A stretch of DNA of 64,000 nucleotides from Vandiemenella viatica (GCA_031002005.1 CM061919.1:221400739-221464738), one strand, 5' to 3'. Positions 46,293 through 58,900 are shown, counted from the stretch's first letter. A program made the numbers and translations. The notes: generated by a model not told the origin, from the letters alone.

Positions 46293-46611
46293 TATTTGCC
46301 TAATTTTTGTTTCAACATTCCATACCCTTTTGGTATATTACTATTTCTATCACCATCTGTGATATACATAATTATATAAAAAACATCTCAGTCCCCCTGC
46401 CATATTTCTAATGCACTCAGTCATGTATGAAACTTCGGCATGTGCATACCACCCGAACCACATGACTCACTTTCTTTAGCATGATAAAGGTGTAAAACTG
46501 AAATATTGTGTATTCTTGTGTTCGTCTTATATGTTCTTCACCCGTCGCTGCCTTCAACTTTCGTGAGTGTCGAGTCATTTTCAGTTTCCTTGTAATTTAT
46601 ATTAAAGAGTA

Positions 46612-46910
46612 TAATTCTGAAAAATTCCTTTCCGAAGTATAATCTTACCAAATAATAAATATTAATCTTCAAAACGATGCCTCTTTTTCGAATTCAGTCA
46701 GGTATTAAGGGAAATAAATGGATCATAGTAATTTTTTTTAGAAATAATGATACTTTTGCACTTTAAGGATCAAATTTTTTAAAAAAAATCATTTCTTAAA
46801 GCAGAGACATTAATCTTTATAATGATATCTCATTTATCAATTTTGGTTAGGTATGAAGGAAGATAAATAGCAGGTTACAAAAAAATAATAATAATAATTT
46901 AGAAATAATA
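46612..46910 (-). repeat. inverted copy of the ~165-bp repeat, ~1.8 units
   Basis: On the minus strand it shows ATACCTAACCAAAATTGA, TAAATGAGATATCATT, AAAGATTAATGTCTC, AAAGTGCAAAAGTATCATTATT and a GGAATTTTTCAGAATT block in the same order as the 7.4-9.8 kb array. The Tc1-like element at 46913 inserted at its edge; the flank beyond (TATGATCG) still resembles the start of the array at 7460. Confidence 0.8.
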
Positions 46911-46912
46911 TA

Positions 46913-48340
46913 CACAGACGGAAAAAAAAATCCCAACACCAAGAAAGACTTGTGTTAGATAAACGAAATTTGGTAGGCGTGTTTATACATCTGAAAGATG
47001 ACATCGATTCAAATTTCGCGCTTCGCGCATAAGTGTGGCGCTAGTAGCGCTACTCAGAGCTTGCAAATCAGGTTTGCTTTAAATACGCGCTGTAAAGTTT
47101 GTGAACGTTATTTACCGCTGAGATTTGACATAGTGAGTTGATGTTAGCCAAGAATGCCTTTAAGAAGACGAAGAAGCCATTATCAACAGCTCACCGAGTT
47201 TGAACGAGGTCGTGTAATAGGGCTACGAGAAGGTGGATTTTCTTTTCGCGATATTGCAGAAAGACTTGGCCGGAATGTATCCACTGTGCATGATTGTTGG
47301 GTGCAGTGGTCAAGGGATGGTACTGCCTCAAGAAGACCGGGTTCCGGGAGGCCACGTGGCACTACTGAGAGGGAAGACCGCCGTATTCGGCGTACAGCTG
47401 TGGCGCATCGTACTGCGTCTGCGGCAGAAATTCGAGCTGCAGTTGGTACCACAGTGACACAACGAACTGTTAGAAATCGGTTACTTCAAGGACAGCTCCG
47501 AGCCAGGCGCCCTGTAGCGTGCATTCCACTGACTACAAGCCATCGCCGTTTGCGACTCCAGTGGTGTCAAGCCAGAGCTCATTGGAGGACGGAGTGGAGA
47601 TCTGTTGTGTTTTCTGATGAAAGCAGGTTCTGCCTTGGTGCCAGTGATGGCCGAGTGTTGGTCAGAAGGAGGCCAGGGGAACGCCTGCAACCAAACTGTC
47701 TGCGGCCTAGACACACTGGACCTACACCTGGAGTCATGGTCTGGGGAGCAATTTCCTATGACAGCAGGAGCACTCTTGTGGTTATACCAAACACACTGAC
47801 TGCAAATTTGTACGTCAGTCTGGTAATTCAACCTGTAGTGCTGCCATTCATGAACAGCATTCAAGGGGGAGTTTTTCAACAGGATAACGCTCGCCCTCAT
47901 ACCGCTGTTGTCTCGCAACGTGCTCTACAGAGTGTCGACATGTTACCTTGGCCTGCGAGATCACCAGATCTGTCTCCAATTGAACACGTATGGGATATCA
48001 TTGGACGACAACTCCAGCATCATCCACAGCCAGCACTGACCGTCCCAGTATTGACAGCACAAGTACAACAAGCATGGAACTCCATACCACAAAGTGACAT
48101 TCGAAACCTGTATGACACAATGCATTCACGTTTGCAGGCTTGCATTCAAAATTCTGGAGGTTACACCGGCTATTAATTTAACAGTATTTCACATTTGAAA
48201 TGCATTTTCTTGAGCTTAAATTAACCTGTGATCTTGAAAATTTAATCAATTAAACATGTTAACTTGACAAATGCATTGTCCAAATTTCATTACTCTACAA
48301 TAATTTTTTCTTGGTGTTGGGATTTTTTTTTCCGTCTGTG
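46913..48340 (+). mobile_element. Tc1-like transposon, apparently intact
   Basis: Perfect 34-bp terminal repeats (46913-46946 and 48307-48340) beginning CACAGACGG followed by nine A, flanked by TA (46911-46912 and 48341-48342). 1428 bp with one uninterrupted transposase gene. The identical repeats and full frame point to recent insertion. Confidence 0.95.
47154..48176 (+). CDS. Tc1-like transposase, intact, 340 aa
   Basis: Cut-and-paste transposase. The N-terminal paired HTH starts LTEFERGRVIGLREGGFSFR and ends at about residue 110, with the GRP linker RRPGSGRPRG between. Catalytic domain: VVFSDESRFCLGA (first D, about residue 155), PTPGVMVWGAISYDSRS, VFQQDNARPHTAVV (second D, about 245) and ARSPDLSPIEHVWDIIGRQ (E). 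Ends SGGYTGY. ATG 47154, stop TAA. Length 340 is normal for Tc1. 32 residues lie between second D and E by my count, versus 34 in canonical Tc1. No frameshift or stop; all three acidic residues present. Confidence 0.93.
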   Translation: MPLRRRRSHYQQLTEFERGRVIGLREGGFSFRDIAERLGRNVSTVHDCWVQWSRDGTASRRPGSGRPRGTTEREDRRIRRTAVAHRTASAAEIRAAVGTTVTQRTVRNRLLQGQLRARRPVACIPLTTSHRRLRLQWCQARAHWRTEWRSVVFSDESRFCLGASDGRVLVRRRPGERLQPNCLRPRHTGPTPGVMVWGAISYDSRSTLVVIPNTLTANLYVSLVIQPVVLPFMNSIQGGVFQQDNARPHTAVVSQRALQSVDMLPWPARSPDLSPIEHVWDIIGRQLQHHPQPALTVPVLTAQVQQAWNSIPQSDIRNLYDTMHSRLQACIQNSGGYTGY

Positions 48341-48344
48341 TATA

Positions 48345-48680
48345 TGATCGAGTGGCCTGGTGGCTCAGTGGTTAATGTAACTGACAGGAGATTGAAAGGT
48401 CCCCGGTTTGAATCCTTGTCTTGGTGGGGATTTTCATAAGCCCTTAACCTGACCACATCTGGCACAGTAAGCTAGTGTGCTTACTTGGTTCAGATTCCAT
48501 GCTCAACTGTAGGTCACCTCTAGAGCTAACTACCCTAGTTGTAACAGTGATGTGTACACATCCACAGCAAATTCAAGCCAAACAAAAGCTAAACATGATC
48601 CTAGTTGGCCCAAACGAACATATATACGCAATACATATAATCATGTAATGACCCCCCCCCCCAAAAAAAAAAAACCACAC
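48345..48680 (+). mobile_element. tRNA-derived SINE, second family
   Basis: A box TGGCTCAGTGG (48361-48371) and B box GGTTTGAATCC (48405-48415, one change from GGTTCGAATCC) at tRNA-like spacing. The body is unlike the 34.5-kb SINE and it ends in an A-rich stretch near 48675. It directly abuts the TA of the intact Tc1-like element. Confidence 0.7.
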
Positions 48681-48722
48681 ACACACAGAGAGAGACACAC
48701 ACACACAGAGAGAGAGAGAAAC
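48650..48722. repeat. C run, A run and (CA)/(GA) microsatellite
   Basis: Eleven C, twelve A, then mixed CACACA and GAGAGA tracts. Simple sequence following the SINE tail. Confidence 0.9.
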
Positions 48723-48725
48723 AGC

Positions 48726-49807
48726 AAATATTACACCATTGTATAACATTTTTGTCAACTTCCAATAAAAAAAACTTTGTTTTGTCTTTCAGACATTCTA
48801 AAAATCATAACTTTTTTAAAAAAAAACTCCACATGGACATTTTCTTACAGTTGTAATGGTTTCCTTTTTATTATTATTTCCTTATTTTTATAGATCTCTT
48901 CTTGCAATCTTTCATGTCAACAACAAAAGTTTTTATGTAACTTCTCCAGCTTTACAACTGACAGCACCCCTGTTGAGGTAGGTTTAGGGTCAAAATTATT
49001 AAATTTGCATTTGATGCAAGGTCAACACATCTGCATGTTTGCTAACATGCCAAAAACTACATTATACTATCCATCTCCCAATGTCCATATTATAAAATAT
49101 ATAACATTATACAAAAATCAACAAATTTACTTAATATTTAAATAGAATAATTAACTTAAATTTATGAAGGGAGCACTGTACACATGAAACCATTTCCATA
49201 CTTTTTCAGTCAACAAGTGTATGTGTGAAAGAAAGATGCAGAGCAAATAATGGAGACACTTCTAACCAGCTTTCAACTACCAACTTTTGTAAATTATAGT
49301 ATAACAATATTAGAGATGCCAATATACTGTTTGAACATCCTATTTTTTTCCCCCCTGCATAACACTTAAATGCAAAAGAATATAGCAGAGATCCCATTAA
49401 TAGTATGTCAACTCTATTAAAGTAGATTAGCACTGTTTAGAACATTTTCCCTTGAATGTTAATCTTGCAGATTATGTACCTCCCAATATTCTTTAAATGT
49501 ATTGAATTTTAAATCATTTTAAAAATGTGATATTTCAAACACAAAGGAGCTTAATAATGAAAGTTTTATAAGAAATATCTTACAATGATCAACATTGTTA
49601 ATTAAATTTCATGCCAATTGTCTTTCACATAATCAAAAAAACTGAATTTTAATGCTAAAAGTAAAAAGTTCATGAACTAATGTCAGTTGCACTATTTCTT
49701 TGATATACGGTTATAAAACAAAATAACTCTCTACTTGAAGACATTTACTAGGTAATATCTTCTCATATATTGAATTTCTTTAAAGCAATTCACACTAGAA
49801 CATTTTG
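48726..49807 (-). other. probable SLX4 3' UTR and downstream flank
   Basis: Transposon-free AT-rich sequence downstream of the SLX4 stop (minus strand). Several minus-strand AATAAA-like words, e.g. near 48870-48890, could end the transcript; I cannot choose one. Confidence 0.4.
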
Positions 49808-49951
49808 TCAACTATCTGGCAATGATAGGCCACAAATGCCTCCATCTTCTTTCCTCTTACTGACATTCTGTGATGGTTTGTTTGTTTTCTCTTTCTTTTT
49901 CACTCGGTTTCGTTTATGCCGAGGTCTTGCTGCACTTCGGAAGGTGATGCA
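49808..49951 (-). CDS. SLX4: SLX4 terminal exon
   Basis: Acceptor TTCTCTTTCACAG precedes CITFRSAARPRHKRNRVKKK; 47 residues then TGA (49810-49808). The CITF motif completes the SLX1-binding fold; the tail is basic. Confidence 0.85.
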   Translation of the reverse strand, partial: CITFRSAARPRHKRNRVKKKEKTNKPSQNVSKRKEDGGICGLSLPDS

Positions 49952-52900
49952 CTGTGAAAGAGAAAAATGTGAGCAGGGATTTTAGTAATGCATGCATACA
50001 GAATAATACACAATAGTAAATGTAAATATCATGAAGATAAATACAATAAAGATCAATACTTTTCATTATTTTGTTTTATATGAAATCATGCACAAATTAT
50101 ACAAATCACGAACACTTATATATCTCACCAAAATCAAGTCAAGAGAGTCTCTAAGAAACATTCACATCAAATTATAAATCGGAATAAAATTTTCCAACTT
50201 GTACTTTCAATATAATATCCGATTTTGATAAAATAAAATTACAAATAGCAAGTGTAAAAAAAAGTCTCCACATTTTAGAGTTCCTGCATCATTGTGCCAC
50301 CATTTGTAGTAAGCGATGATGCCTTCCTTTATAATTATTTAAGAACTTCCCCCATTTCCATTTTTGTTGTCAATCATACCATTTGTATCTTTTGACAATG
50401 AATATGCATTAAAACAAGCTTTACTAGCTTTTTCCTATCTTCCAATATTAGGTACCTGTATTTCACAACCCAAAACTCATGGTTTGTGCTTGGAAGTGAA
50501 TGTAAACCACAAGTCACTGGTTTTCTTAACCTCTTCATATACAACTGCATTTTATTGTCAGAAGACTAGGTATTTTTTATGTAAATACGCAGATGACTCC
50601 TTAAGTATAAAAAATGATTGGATAGTAGTAATTCACAGATTGTTTTGTTTAAGAGTGGTAAACTGAATGCGTGGAGTCATAAGAAATTCATTAGATACAA
50701 GAAAATTGCAAGAAAAAGAGAGAGACTGCTATGAATTTAGTCGTCAATTGAAGGGCAGTAAAGGAAATGTTGAGATGATGTATTGAATAACAAGAAACAA
50801 AATATATGAAATGAATTTAACCAAGTAGCAGAGAGGTAAAACCTCATTGTGGTGTTCTTAGCCTTGTATATAACAGTGTTCCAAGGTCAGAGAGCTCACA
50901 AACCTATGGTGAAAAAATGACCAAGACCAAGTTGAGCCTCACACAGTTAGGGTTCCGTACTACAATGACCCTAACAGATACAGATGTGATAAATCAGATG
51001 GCATTCACTTCTACAAGAATCAGTGCTTGACATATTTTCAGTTAAGGTAAAACATTTCCTCCAATGTCATTAGTGCACTTCTTAACCCAACCATTATCTC
51101 CACCAATGTTGCTGTTACAAAATCAAACGACGCGGACACACCTTACCACAGTAAATGCATTGGAACTACATTTTGAGTAGTAGCAACATTTTCTATATCA
51201 AGATTCCTAATTAACATAGCATAAATTATCACAATTATTACATTACACACCTTCAGTATGAACTGCAACTGGACTATAGCTTGCACAATAAGACAGTCAA
51301 ACAGACAGTGTATTGTGATGTGAACTTGGCCCACTAAATTAATGTAATTTGTGTTAAAGAGTTATAATAAATTCTGACCTCTGCATCGTACAGTGTAAGT
51401 TAGAAGTATTTTAGAATACATTTTCAAATTATGTTGCTTTAATAATTGTTATGATTCTGATGCCATAGTTCATAGTCTTTGGAAATGTATTCAGTATTTA
51501 TGTCACTTTTACGAGCATCATATTTCAAGGGTCATTACTCAGATAGTTTTAGCACTTGCTTTGATATCACAATCTGACATTCTGGGTCAAGATTGTATCA
51601 CCATTCATGATTTTAGTAACATGCAATATAGTGAATGTATGAATGCACAAGTGATAGAAGCTTTGATTTTCTAGCAACAATATTATCAGAGTTTGTGGCT
51701 TGGTTGAAATGCAGCCTCAACCAGAATGACAACCAAAACTTCATTAGTAATTTAAGCTGATTTCATGAGCGACGATTTAGTGATGTCATGCATCATGTTG
51801 TACCGAAATTGTATCAAAAGATCTATATTAATAGTTCCAGGATATGAAATAAAAAACGTACTTAGCCTTAAAAATTTTTAAATTCGTACTGTTGATAAGT
51901 TCACAAGGAGATGTCTTCCGTAGCAGACACGAAATACTATGATACTCAGGTATCACATATGATGCAACTAAAGAAAATGGAAGCGGCTTCTAGGCAATAT
52001 AAATAAGAAAAGAAAGGGAAATTAACACACCACATACCAAAGTGGACGGATGCGATGAGAGGGAACACTTATGCTGACAAACAACTACACAATATTTCGG
52101 CATCTGCCTTGTTCACAAGTAGAAAAACGGGCAATTAGGCTCGGAACGTGTGTAAACAACGAACGTTACCTAATGACTAACCGTGTAGTGGGGGAGGGGG
52201 GGGGGGGGGAGGACGGCTAAGGAGTAGAATATCGATATTGGTATGCAATGTCTGAGATAATATTGTAAGCACCTTAGAATTTTGGTAAATTCTAGTTTTG
52301 CTTAGGCGGAACTTAGAAATTTCGAGAAGTATAGTTTTCAACTTAAAGGAATTTGCCTGTAATCTTCCCTACAGTTACAATCCGCCATAAAAATCATTTT
52401 AAAGTGTATTTGTCATATCGTGAAATGTTTATTTTAGGAAATATTCCGTTTTGTTCATGTTTGAAACACTCGATCGGAAAAGTAGAAATTCTAAGACTTG
52501 TAATATCTTTAAATCCAGTAAAGCGACAACCGATCTTTTATCACCAGCTGTAGTCAACACTATCCCCGATATTTTGGCAGTAAAATTAAATAATTTGGTA
52601 AAGGTTCATTAGTGATTTTAATTAAGAGAAAAAAATAAACTTTTTTATTAAAAGAGATATTAAATTAAAAATTTCATCAGTAGATAGCCCGAAATAAGAC
52701 GATTTCATACATATATTGGTTTCCATAAAAAAATTAGCATTCATCTAGTAATTAAGTTTTTGAAAAATAGATTGTCGCGGATTGTTGTGCACGCGCGTAA
52801 AATTCCAGAACACTTAGGGATTTTCCCCAAATTAGAATGTGTCACTAAGCGGAGTTTTAAACAGCTAAAACTTTAAAACTAATTACTCTAAATTTCTCAC

Positions 52901-55900
52901 GGGGCTACCGTTGGACTTCTAGTAGATAAGTCCAGATACTGTCAAATTTTAAACATTTTTAATAGTCGGGATCGTCAAATAAATTACACACACTTTTAGC
53001 TACGCGGAAGCAAAAGGATGTGATACAGTTGCTGACGTCACTGGTTCTCGTGGTTTCTATAAAACGACGCCGCCGCCATTATGGTATGTCTGTTCCTGCC
53101 GGTCGTCTGTTCCTGCCTGTCGTTTGATCCGGTCTGTCTTTCGTCTCGGTTGGTTGTAACTCGCCATGCTGGCTAGTTCGACCATGTTGAAACTTTGGTG
53201 TCGCATTATATAGTATCATTAATGACTGTTAAGAACTGGTAAATTTACTAAAGGGGTTCGGTCGGTTTAAATTTCTCTCCACAACCTGCAACTTTGGAAA
53301 AGAGTGTTCGATTTGCCAGCTCAACTGTAAAATGCATTTTTAAAATTGTGACTTTGAAAAATAAAACTTTGGATTTTCTAGAAGTGAACTTGTGTGCTTC
53401 AGTAGTTTGCTTACTACCTTTTCTCTATTTGTGGGTTAACAAATATTGTGGCGACCTCAAGCATTTAGGTTGAGTTATCCGGTTACATGGTCAAACCAAA
53501 TCAAAATTATTTCGTAAATTTTCTACAGAACTTTGAGTCTACACCAAATGTTAGTTGAGGCACTAAGGCTATACTTCAACCCCAGTATCAGCCTTGGGTC
53601 TTACAATATATTTAATATATTGCAGGCGATGGTAAAATGAGCATATGTAGTAAGGGTACGGTATAAACACGGAGGGGGGGGGGGGGAAAGTAGTGATGGG
53701 TTAATTGGATTTTAACTGGTTAAGTCCAGGTGGGTTTCACGTATCTAGGATATTCTGGTACGCTAGTTCCCATCTCCGGAGTTCTGCTGCGGTGGTGCTG
53801 TCAGGGAAAACTCTGACTGCTCTCACAGGTTGTTGGAATCATGGCTATTGGCATGTTCTGGTACTGGAAGGTACAGGTTGCGGGTGTGGACTGTTTGTCT
53901 GTGGCCATTCATTCTAACAGAGAGTTGCTGTGTGGTGAGGCCTATGTAAGATCTGGTGCAATAGTGGCAAGTTAGTTGGTATTAAGATGAGTGGTTGAAC
54001 AGGTGGCATGTCCAATAATGGGGAAAGTTTCTCCTGTGGTGGGATTGGAATATGTAGTAGTGGGTGGAAGCATGCTGCAGGTTTTACAGCGGGGTCTATT
54101 GCAAGGATAAGATCCATATGGTGCTTTTGGAGAGTCTAACAGAGGGTATTTGTGGACTAAGATGTTCTTAAGATTGGGTGGTCTGCTAAAACATGCACGA
54201 GGGACATTGGGTAGAATTTTGGGTAGGAGAGTACGCATTTCCGGAAATGAGCGAAGGAAGTCATACCCCTGTCGCAAGATATGGTTGATAGACTCGAGGC
54301 CAGGAGAGAACTGAGTGACAAAGGCAGGGCTATGGTTGGTTTTTGTAGGAGACAAGTGAGAGTGGTTACGTGGAGGGTGGTTGATCGCGCGGGAGATGTG
54401 TGTACATAAACAGACAATGAGCATTGTTTTCACTTTTGATTTGCACATTCTTGCCTTTTTGTGCTTGGGGGACTGGTCGGTGTGCCACTCACAGATTTGG
54501 TGTTTTTTTTTTCTGGGTCGTATTAAAAAACACAGGTTTCATCAGCAGTGATGACGTTGTCCAAATAATGAGGTTCAATTTCAACATGCTGCAAAAGTTC
54601 ACATCAAATCGCAGATTCCATTTTTTTCGTGACATAGTCGACGCGCAGAGGTTTACAATAACTGATGTCCTGCCACTTCCACAGCTTGGAGAGAACTGAA
54701 ACTAGTTTTGCGCCACAGCTTAGAGTTCCCCCCCACCTACTACAAGTGGTTCGATCCCACTCCGATCAATAGGAGTAATGCACCCTGTACTTTCTTTCTA
54801 AAATTTAAATATTTTTCAAAGTGGGTTAGTATTTTTATTGTTTTTTTCAACTGATGTGCGTAAATGTGGTTTAACTTACTTATAGTGAGGCTGTGTATGT
54901 GTTGCCATCTGTCTGTGAAACATGTAATTTGTATGGCAGAGATGAGGGATCATACCAGAATTCATATAGTTGACTGGAGGAGAGCAACTAATAACTGCAA
55001 TCAGGGTGGCCATCAACCCACTAGCCCTCACAAAAAGGCATTGTGCAGTTTGTTGAATGTGGTATCCTGCTCATTTTAACTGGTATTTCTTTTTTATTCG
55101 AGATTTTCGCCTTGTAGACATTGAGGTCATTAGAGGTGGAAAAGGAGTGATGGCTAGCAATAAGAAGGAAATCAGCCATGATCTTTCCAAGGCATTTGCT
55201 TGGATTTGGGGAAACCATGGGAAACCCAAATCTGGATGCAAATGAGAGGCCAGAGCATTACCGCTCACCCACCATACTCAGTCCCATAACTGGACCCAGA
55301 AACAGTGGTAGTCGCAGTTTGTCCAAGTGAGTAACTCTCTCCATTTGTTCATCTGGTGTGCCCCAGGGGCATGTTACAATCCTGTCAATATTGTGGAAGG
55401 CGCTGATGTAGCAGCACCAGTGTTTTCATGTGGGGCGGTATTATGTTAGGAGCATATTCTCTACTGCAGGGATGGCGAACCAGTGGCACGCGTGCCAATG
55501 ATGGCATGTGACAAAATAATTTGGGCACGCCATTAATTAAATAGGAACCTAATCGATATAAATAATTTATTTTTTCGTCCACATAATTTGCGATCATAGT
55601 AACAAAGATCATGAGATGACGAAACTACCGGTCCCGAAACAACTATAGATTGCCAAAAGTGGTAGATTTCCAGTGAAATTATGACCGAACGGACTGAGTG
55701 ACTAGTGAGCAAGTGTAGGTGGCGCGGTGACGGGAGGAGTGCTAACTTATTCACTTGTTTGTTTTGTTAACGTCGCTGACTGCTTGACCAGTTAAACATG
55801 ATTCTTGTAGTTTGTGAACTAATTTGATTAACACAGCTGCTTGTTTAAGTTTGTTTGACTTAAATTTACTACTATTCAAAATGGATAGTTTCGTAAAAAA

Positions 55901-58900
55901 AAACAAAAAGTGCAAGATAAGTGTAATAGGGAATTTCAACCGTGGTGGACTAAGAAATATGGCATGATTAATAAAGATAATAAAGCGTCTGTAAAACGGC
56001 ACTATGAAACAAATCACAAATCTCTTTGTCAAAAAAGCGAACCAGAGCAAAAGGAATTCTTTGCGTGTGCAATTAAAGATAGAAATAAACAGTCGACGTC
56101 AATGATTAAGTATGTCAGCAAGGATTGTCATATTGGTGCAGCAAGTTTTTCGGCTGCAAATGTTATTGCTCGCCATGGTAAACCTTTTAGCGAGGGAGAA
56201 ATTTTGAAGCAAGCCTGGTTAACATGTGCCCCATCACTTTTTGAAGACTTTGAAAATAAAGATAAGATAATTCAGCGTATCAAAGATACTCCTTTATCCA
56301 GAAACACAATAAAAGATAGAATACTAAAACTGGCACAAAATGTGGAAGAACAGCAAACAAATGATATCAAGTCATCTCCTTTTATATCGCTGTGTCTTGA
56401 CGAAAGTACTGATATAACTAAATATACTTGTTTAGCTGTTTTTGCTCGATATTGTGTGGTAAGAGAGATCAAGGAAGAATTAATTGCGATAACATCGTTA
56501 CCAACAACTACTAAGGGCACAAATATTTGTACAGCTGTTAAAAATTTACTTGCTGAGAAAGAAATAGATTTAAGCAAAATTGTTTCGATAACGACTGATG
56601 CTGCTCCAAGTATGGTGGGCAAAATAAATGGTTTTGTCAGTTTATTTCAAACACACATAGGACATCCGATTCTTGAATTCCACTGCATCATACATCAACA
56701 AGCCTTGTGCGTAAAAGGTGGATTCGCCTCCCTTGATAATATAATGGACGTGGTCACAAAAATAGTGAACCTCATATCGTCACAGGATTTAAATAAGCGA
56801 AAATTTGATGCCTTGTTGGATGAAGTGAACTCTGTGTACAATGGCTTACTGATGTGTAACAATGTTCGCTGGTTGAGCCGCGGTAACGTACTTCAAAGAA
56901 TTTTTGATTGTTTGGAAGAAATCAGACTGTTTTTACAAAATGAAGGAAAAATGGAACAATATTCACAGTTGGTGGATGTTATCTGGCTTTCAAAATTAAT
57001 GTTTTTATGGACATGTGCCAGCATTTCAATGAATTTAACGTGAAGCTTCAAGGCGCAAACAAAACAATTATCGTTATGCTAGATCTCATTCGTGCTTTTG
57101 AGGCTGAACTGCAAGCTTTCAGTAACATTATTACTTTCAATAATTACAAGTATTTCCCAAACTTGAAAAAAATCACCAGAGATTTGGATGTACACGAAAA
57201 ACCAGAACAATTAAAACTCACTAAAGAGTTATCTTTAGTAATTAATTCTTCAATCGAAGAATTTTCATCGAGATTTTCTCAGTTCAAAGAATTGTCGGAA
57301 ACAATCAAGTTTATTATGTATCCTGATGTAACTACACCTGATAAACTGAACTTGTCAAAATTTGATTGGTTGGAAATTGAAGAAATGGAGATGAATCTGA
57401 TTGAGTTCCAGTGTAGTTCAATATGGACTCAAAAATTCATCGAAACGAGGAAGGAGTTGGAATTAAATGAATTAGCACGACTATCAAGCAATGTGAGTAA
57501 AAATACCAATACCATCATTATGAAAACTTGGAATTCAATTCCAGACACATTTAGCTGTCTTAAGAAGCTGGCTTTCGCTATCTTAACAATATTTTCATCT
57601 ACCTATGCCTGTGAGTCATTATTTTCAGAAATGAATAACATTGAAGACTCTCTTCGGAACCGTTTGTCAGATGACTCCATTTCCGCTTGCATTCTGCTAA
57701 AAGTAACGAACTATGAACCTAATATAAACTGTTTGGCATCTAATTTGTAACAACAGAAATCGCACTAGTTTCATCTAGTTAATAAACACAAAACTGTTGA
57801 CGTTATACTTGCTTAATATAAGAAATGTAAATTTCTGGCTGCAAAAATAATGTTTTAAGATGATAGTATTTAGCTTTATTTATTTTCCCATTAATCACTG
57901 AGACATGATTGTTTACTGGCACGCCATAGCTTCAGTCAACATTTCCTTAGAAAAAAATGGCACATGGATCAATAAAGGTTCGCCATCCCTGCTCTACTGC
58001 ATGTGTTGTGTAACAGTATTGTTATGGCTGATTTTTACAGGGATGATATTCTGCAACAGTATGTGCCGCTTTTTCTACAGTGAATAGGGTCCTCAGTTCC
58101 ATCTGATGCTTGTAACATGAGGGAATCACATATTTAGAGTGACCAGCTCGCTTCCCAGCTGTGAATCTGATTGTCCTAGAGCATCCATAAGGACTGCAGC
58201 AAGGACTATTGTTGACCTACAGCAGGTGCTTGTCTTACACTGGGATGAGTTGCTACAAGCCATGCTGGACAGTCCGATCCACAGTATGGGGAGCCGTAGT
58301 ATTTCCATACAAGGTCATCACACTCTGTACCAACATTCTGTATTTCACTAGCACAAGAACACTAAATATTGTTAGAGCCACCCAATGTCCATGTTTGGTT
58401 TTCTTGTACACCTTGTATCAGTAGCACGAGTCAAATTGTTGCCTGGGCCAGCTTTAGTGCAGCCATTTTCACTGTGCCCATTACACATGGATCTGGAAGA
58501 CCTTTAAACTTATGACCATGACTGTAAAAACACCTGAATTTCTAGATATAATTATCCTCAAATCCATGTTATTAATAGTTTCTCTCCCTTATAAACAAAT
58601 CAATTTTACTGTCTACTAGGTGACCCCAGATGCTGTCCTGTCCAAATTTCAATAAATTTGTTTGTGATTGTTTTGTGAAAAACTATTGAGAATGTGTAAT
58701 CAAAGAAAAAAGAGAAAAAAAGTATTTCTGATGGTAATTGTATTTATAAATGATTGTGCATATGGATATTCAATTAGAGGAGGAGTACATTCACAAGTAC
58801 GCCAATTTTACATTAGAAATGAAATCTATCAGCAGTTCACTGTTGAAATGCTGGAAATGTGTGATGTGCATGGAATGTGATCGACTTAGAACCATGCGAT

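Larger units (their letters stand above)
43280..46610 (+). mobile_element. Penelope-like element (RT + GIY-YIG), with nested mariner
   Basis: Coding remnants run from about 43300 to 45503, followed by a 3' region that contains a mariner derivative (45603-46292) and ends in the family's CTTCAACTTTCGTGAGTGT tail at about 46555-46600. Decayed by frameshifts but nearly full length. A second copy of its 3' coding part lies at 53690-54448 (-), and detached tails at 10.5 kb and 61.3 kb. Confidence 0.85.
55410..58330 (+). pseudogene. Tc1-like transposase remnant split by a hAT element
   Basis: Left piece (55410-55466): FMWGGIMLGAYSLL, the VMVWGGI motif. It resumes in frame after the hAT element with HVLCNSIVMADFYRDDILQQ YVPLF-like sequence (58000-58075), then a deletion of the DNARPH block, a worn WPAR..P near 58145 and a C-terminus with TIVDLQQVLVLHWDELLQAM at about 58205-58265. 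Confidence 0.75.

Noticed and set aside
47183..47918. Minus-strand frames of 89 and 145 codons
   Set aside because: They are antisense to the intact Tc1-like transposase and have no independent motif.
50364..50666. 100-codon plus-strand frame in the SLX4 intron
   Set aside because: Opposite to the host gene, no domain or transposon motif, composition like flanking intron.
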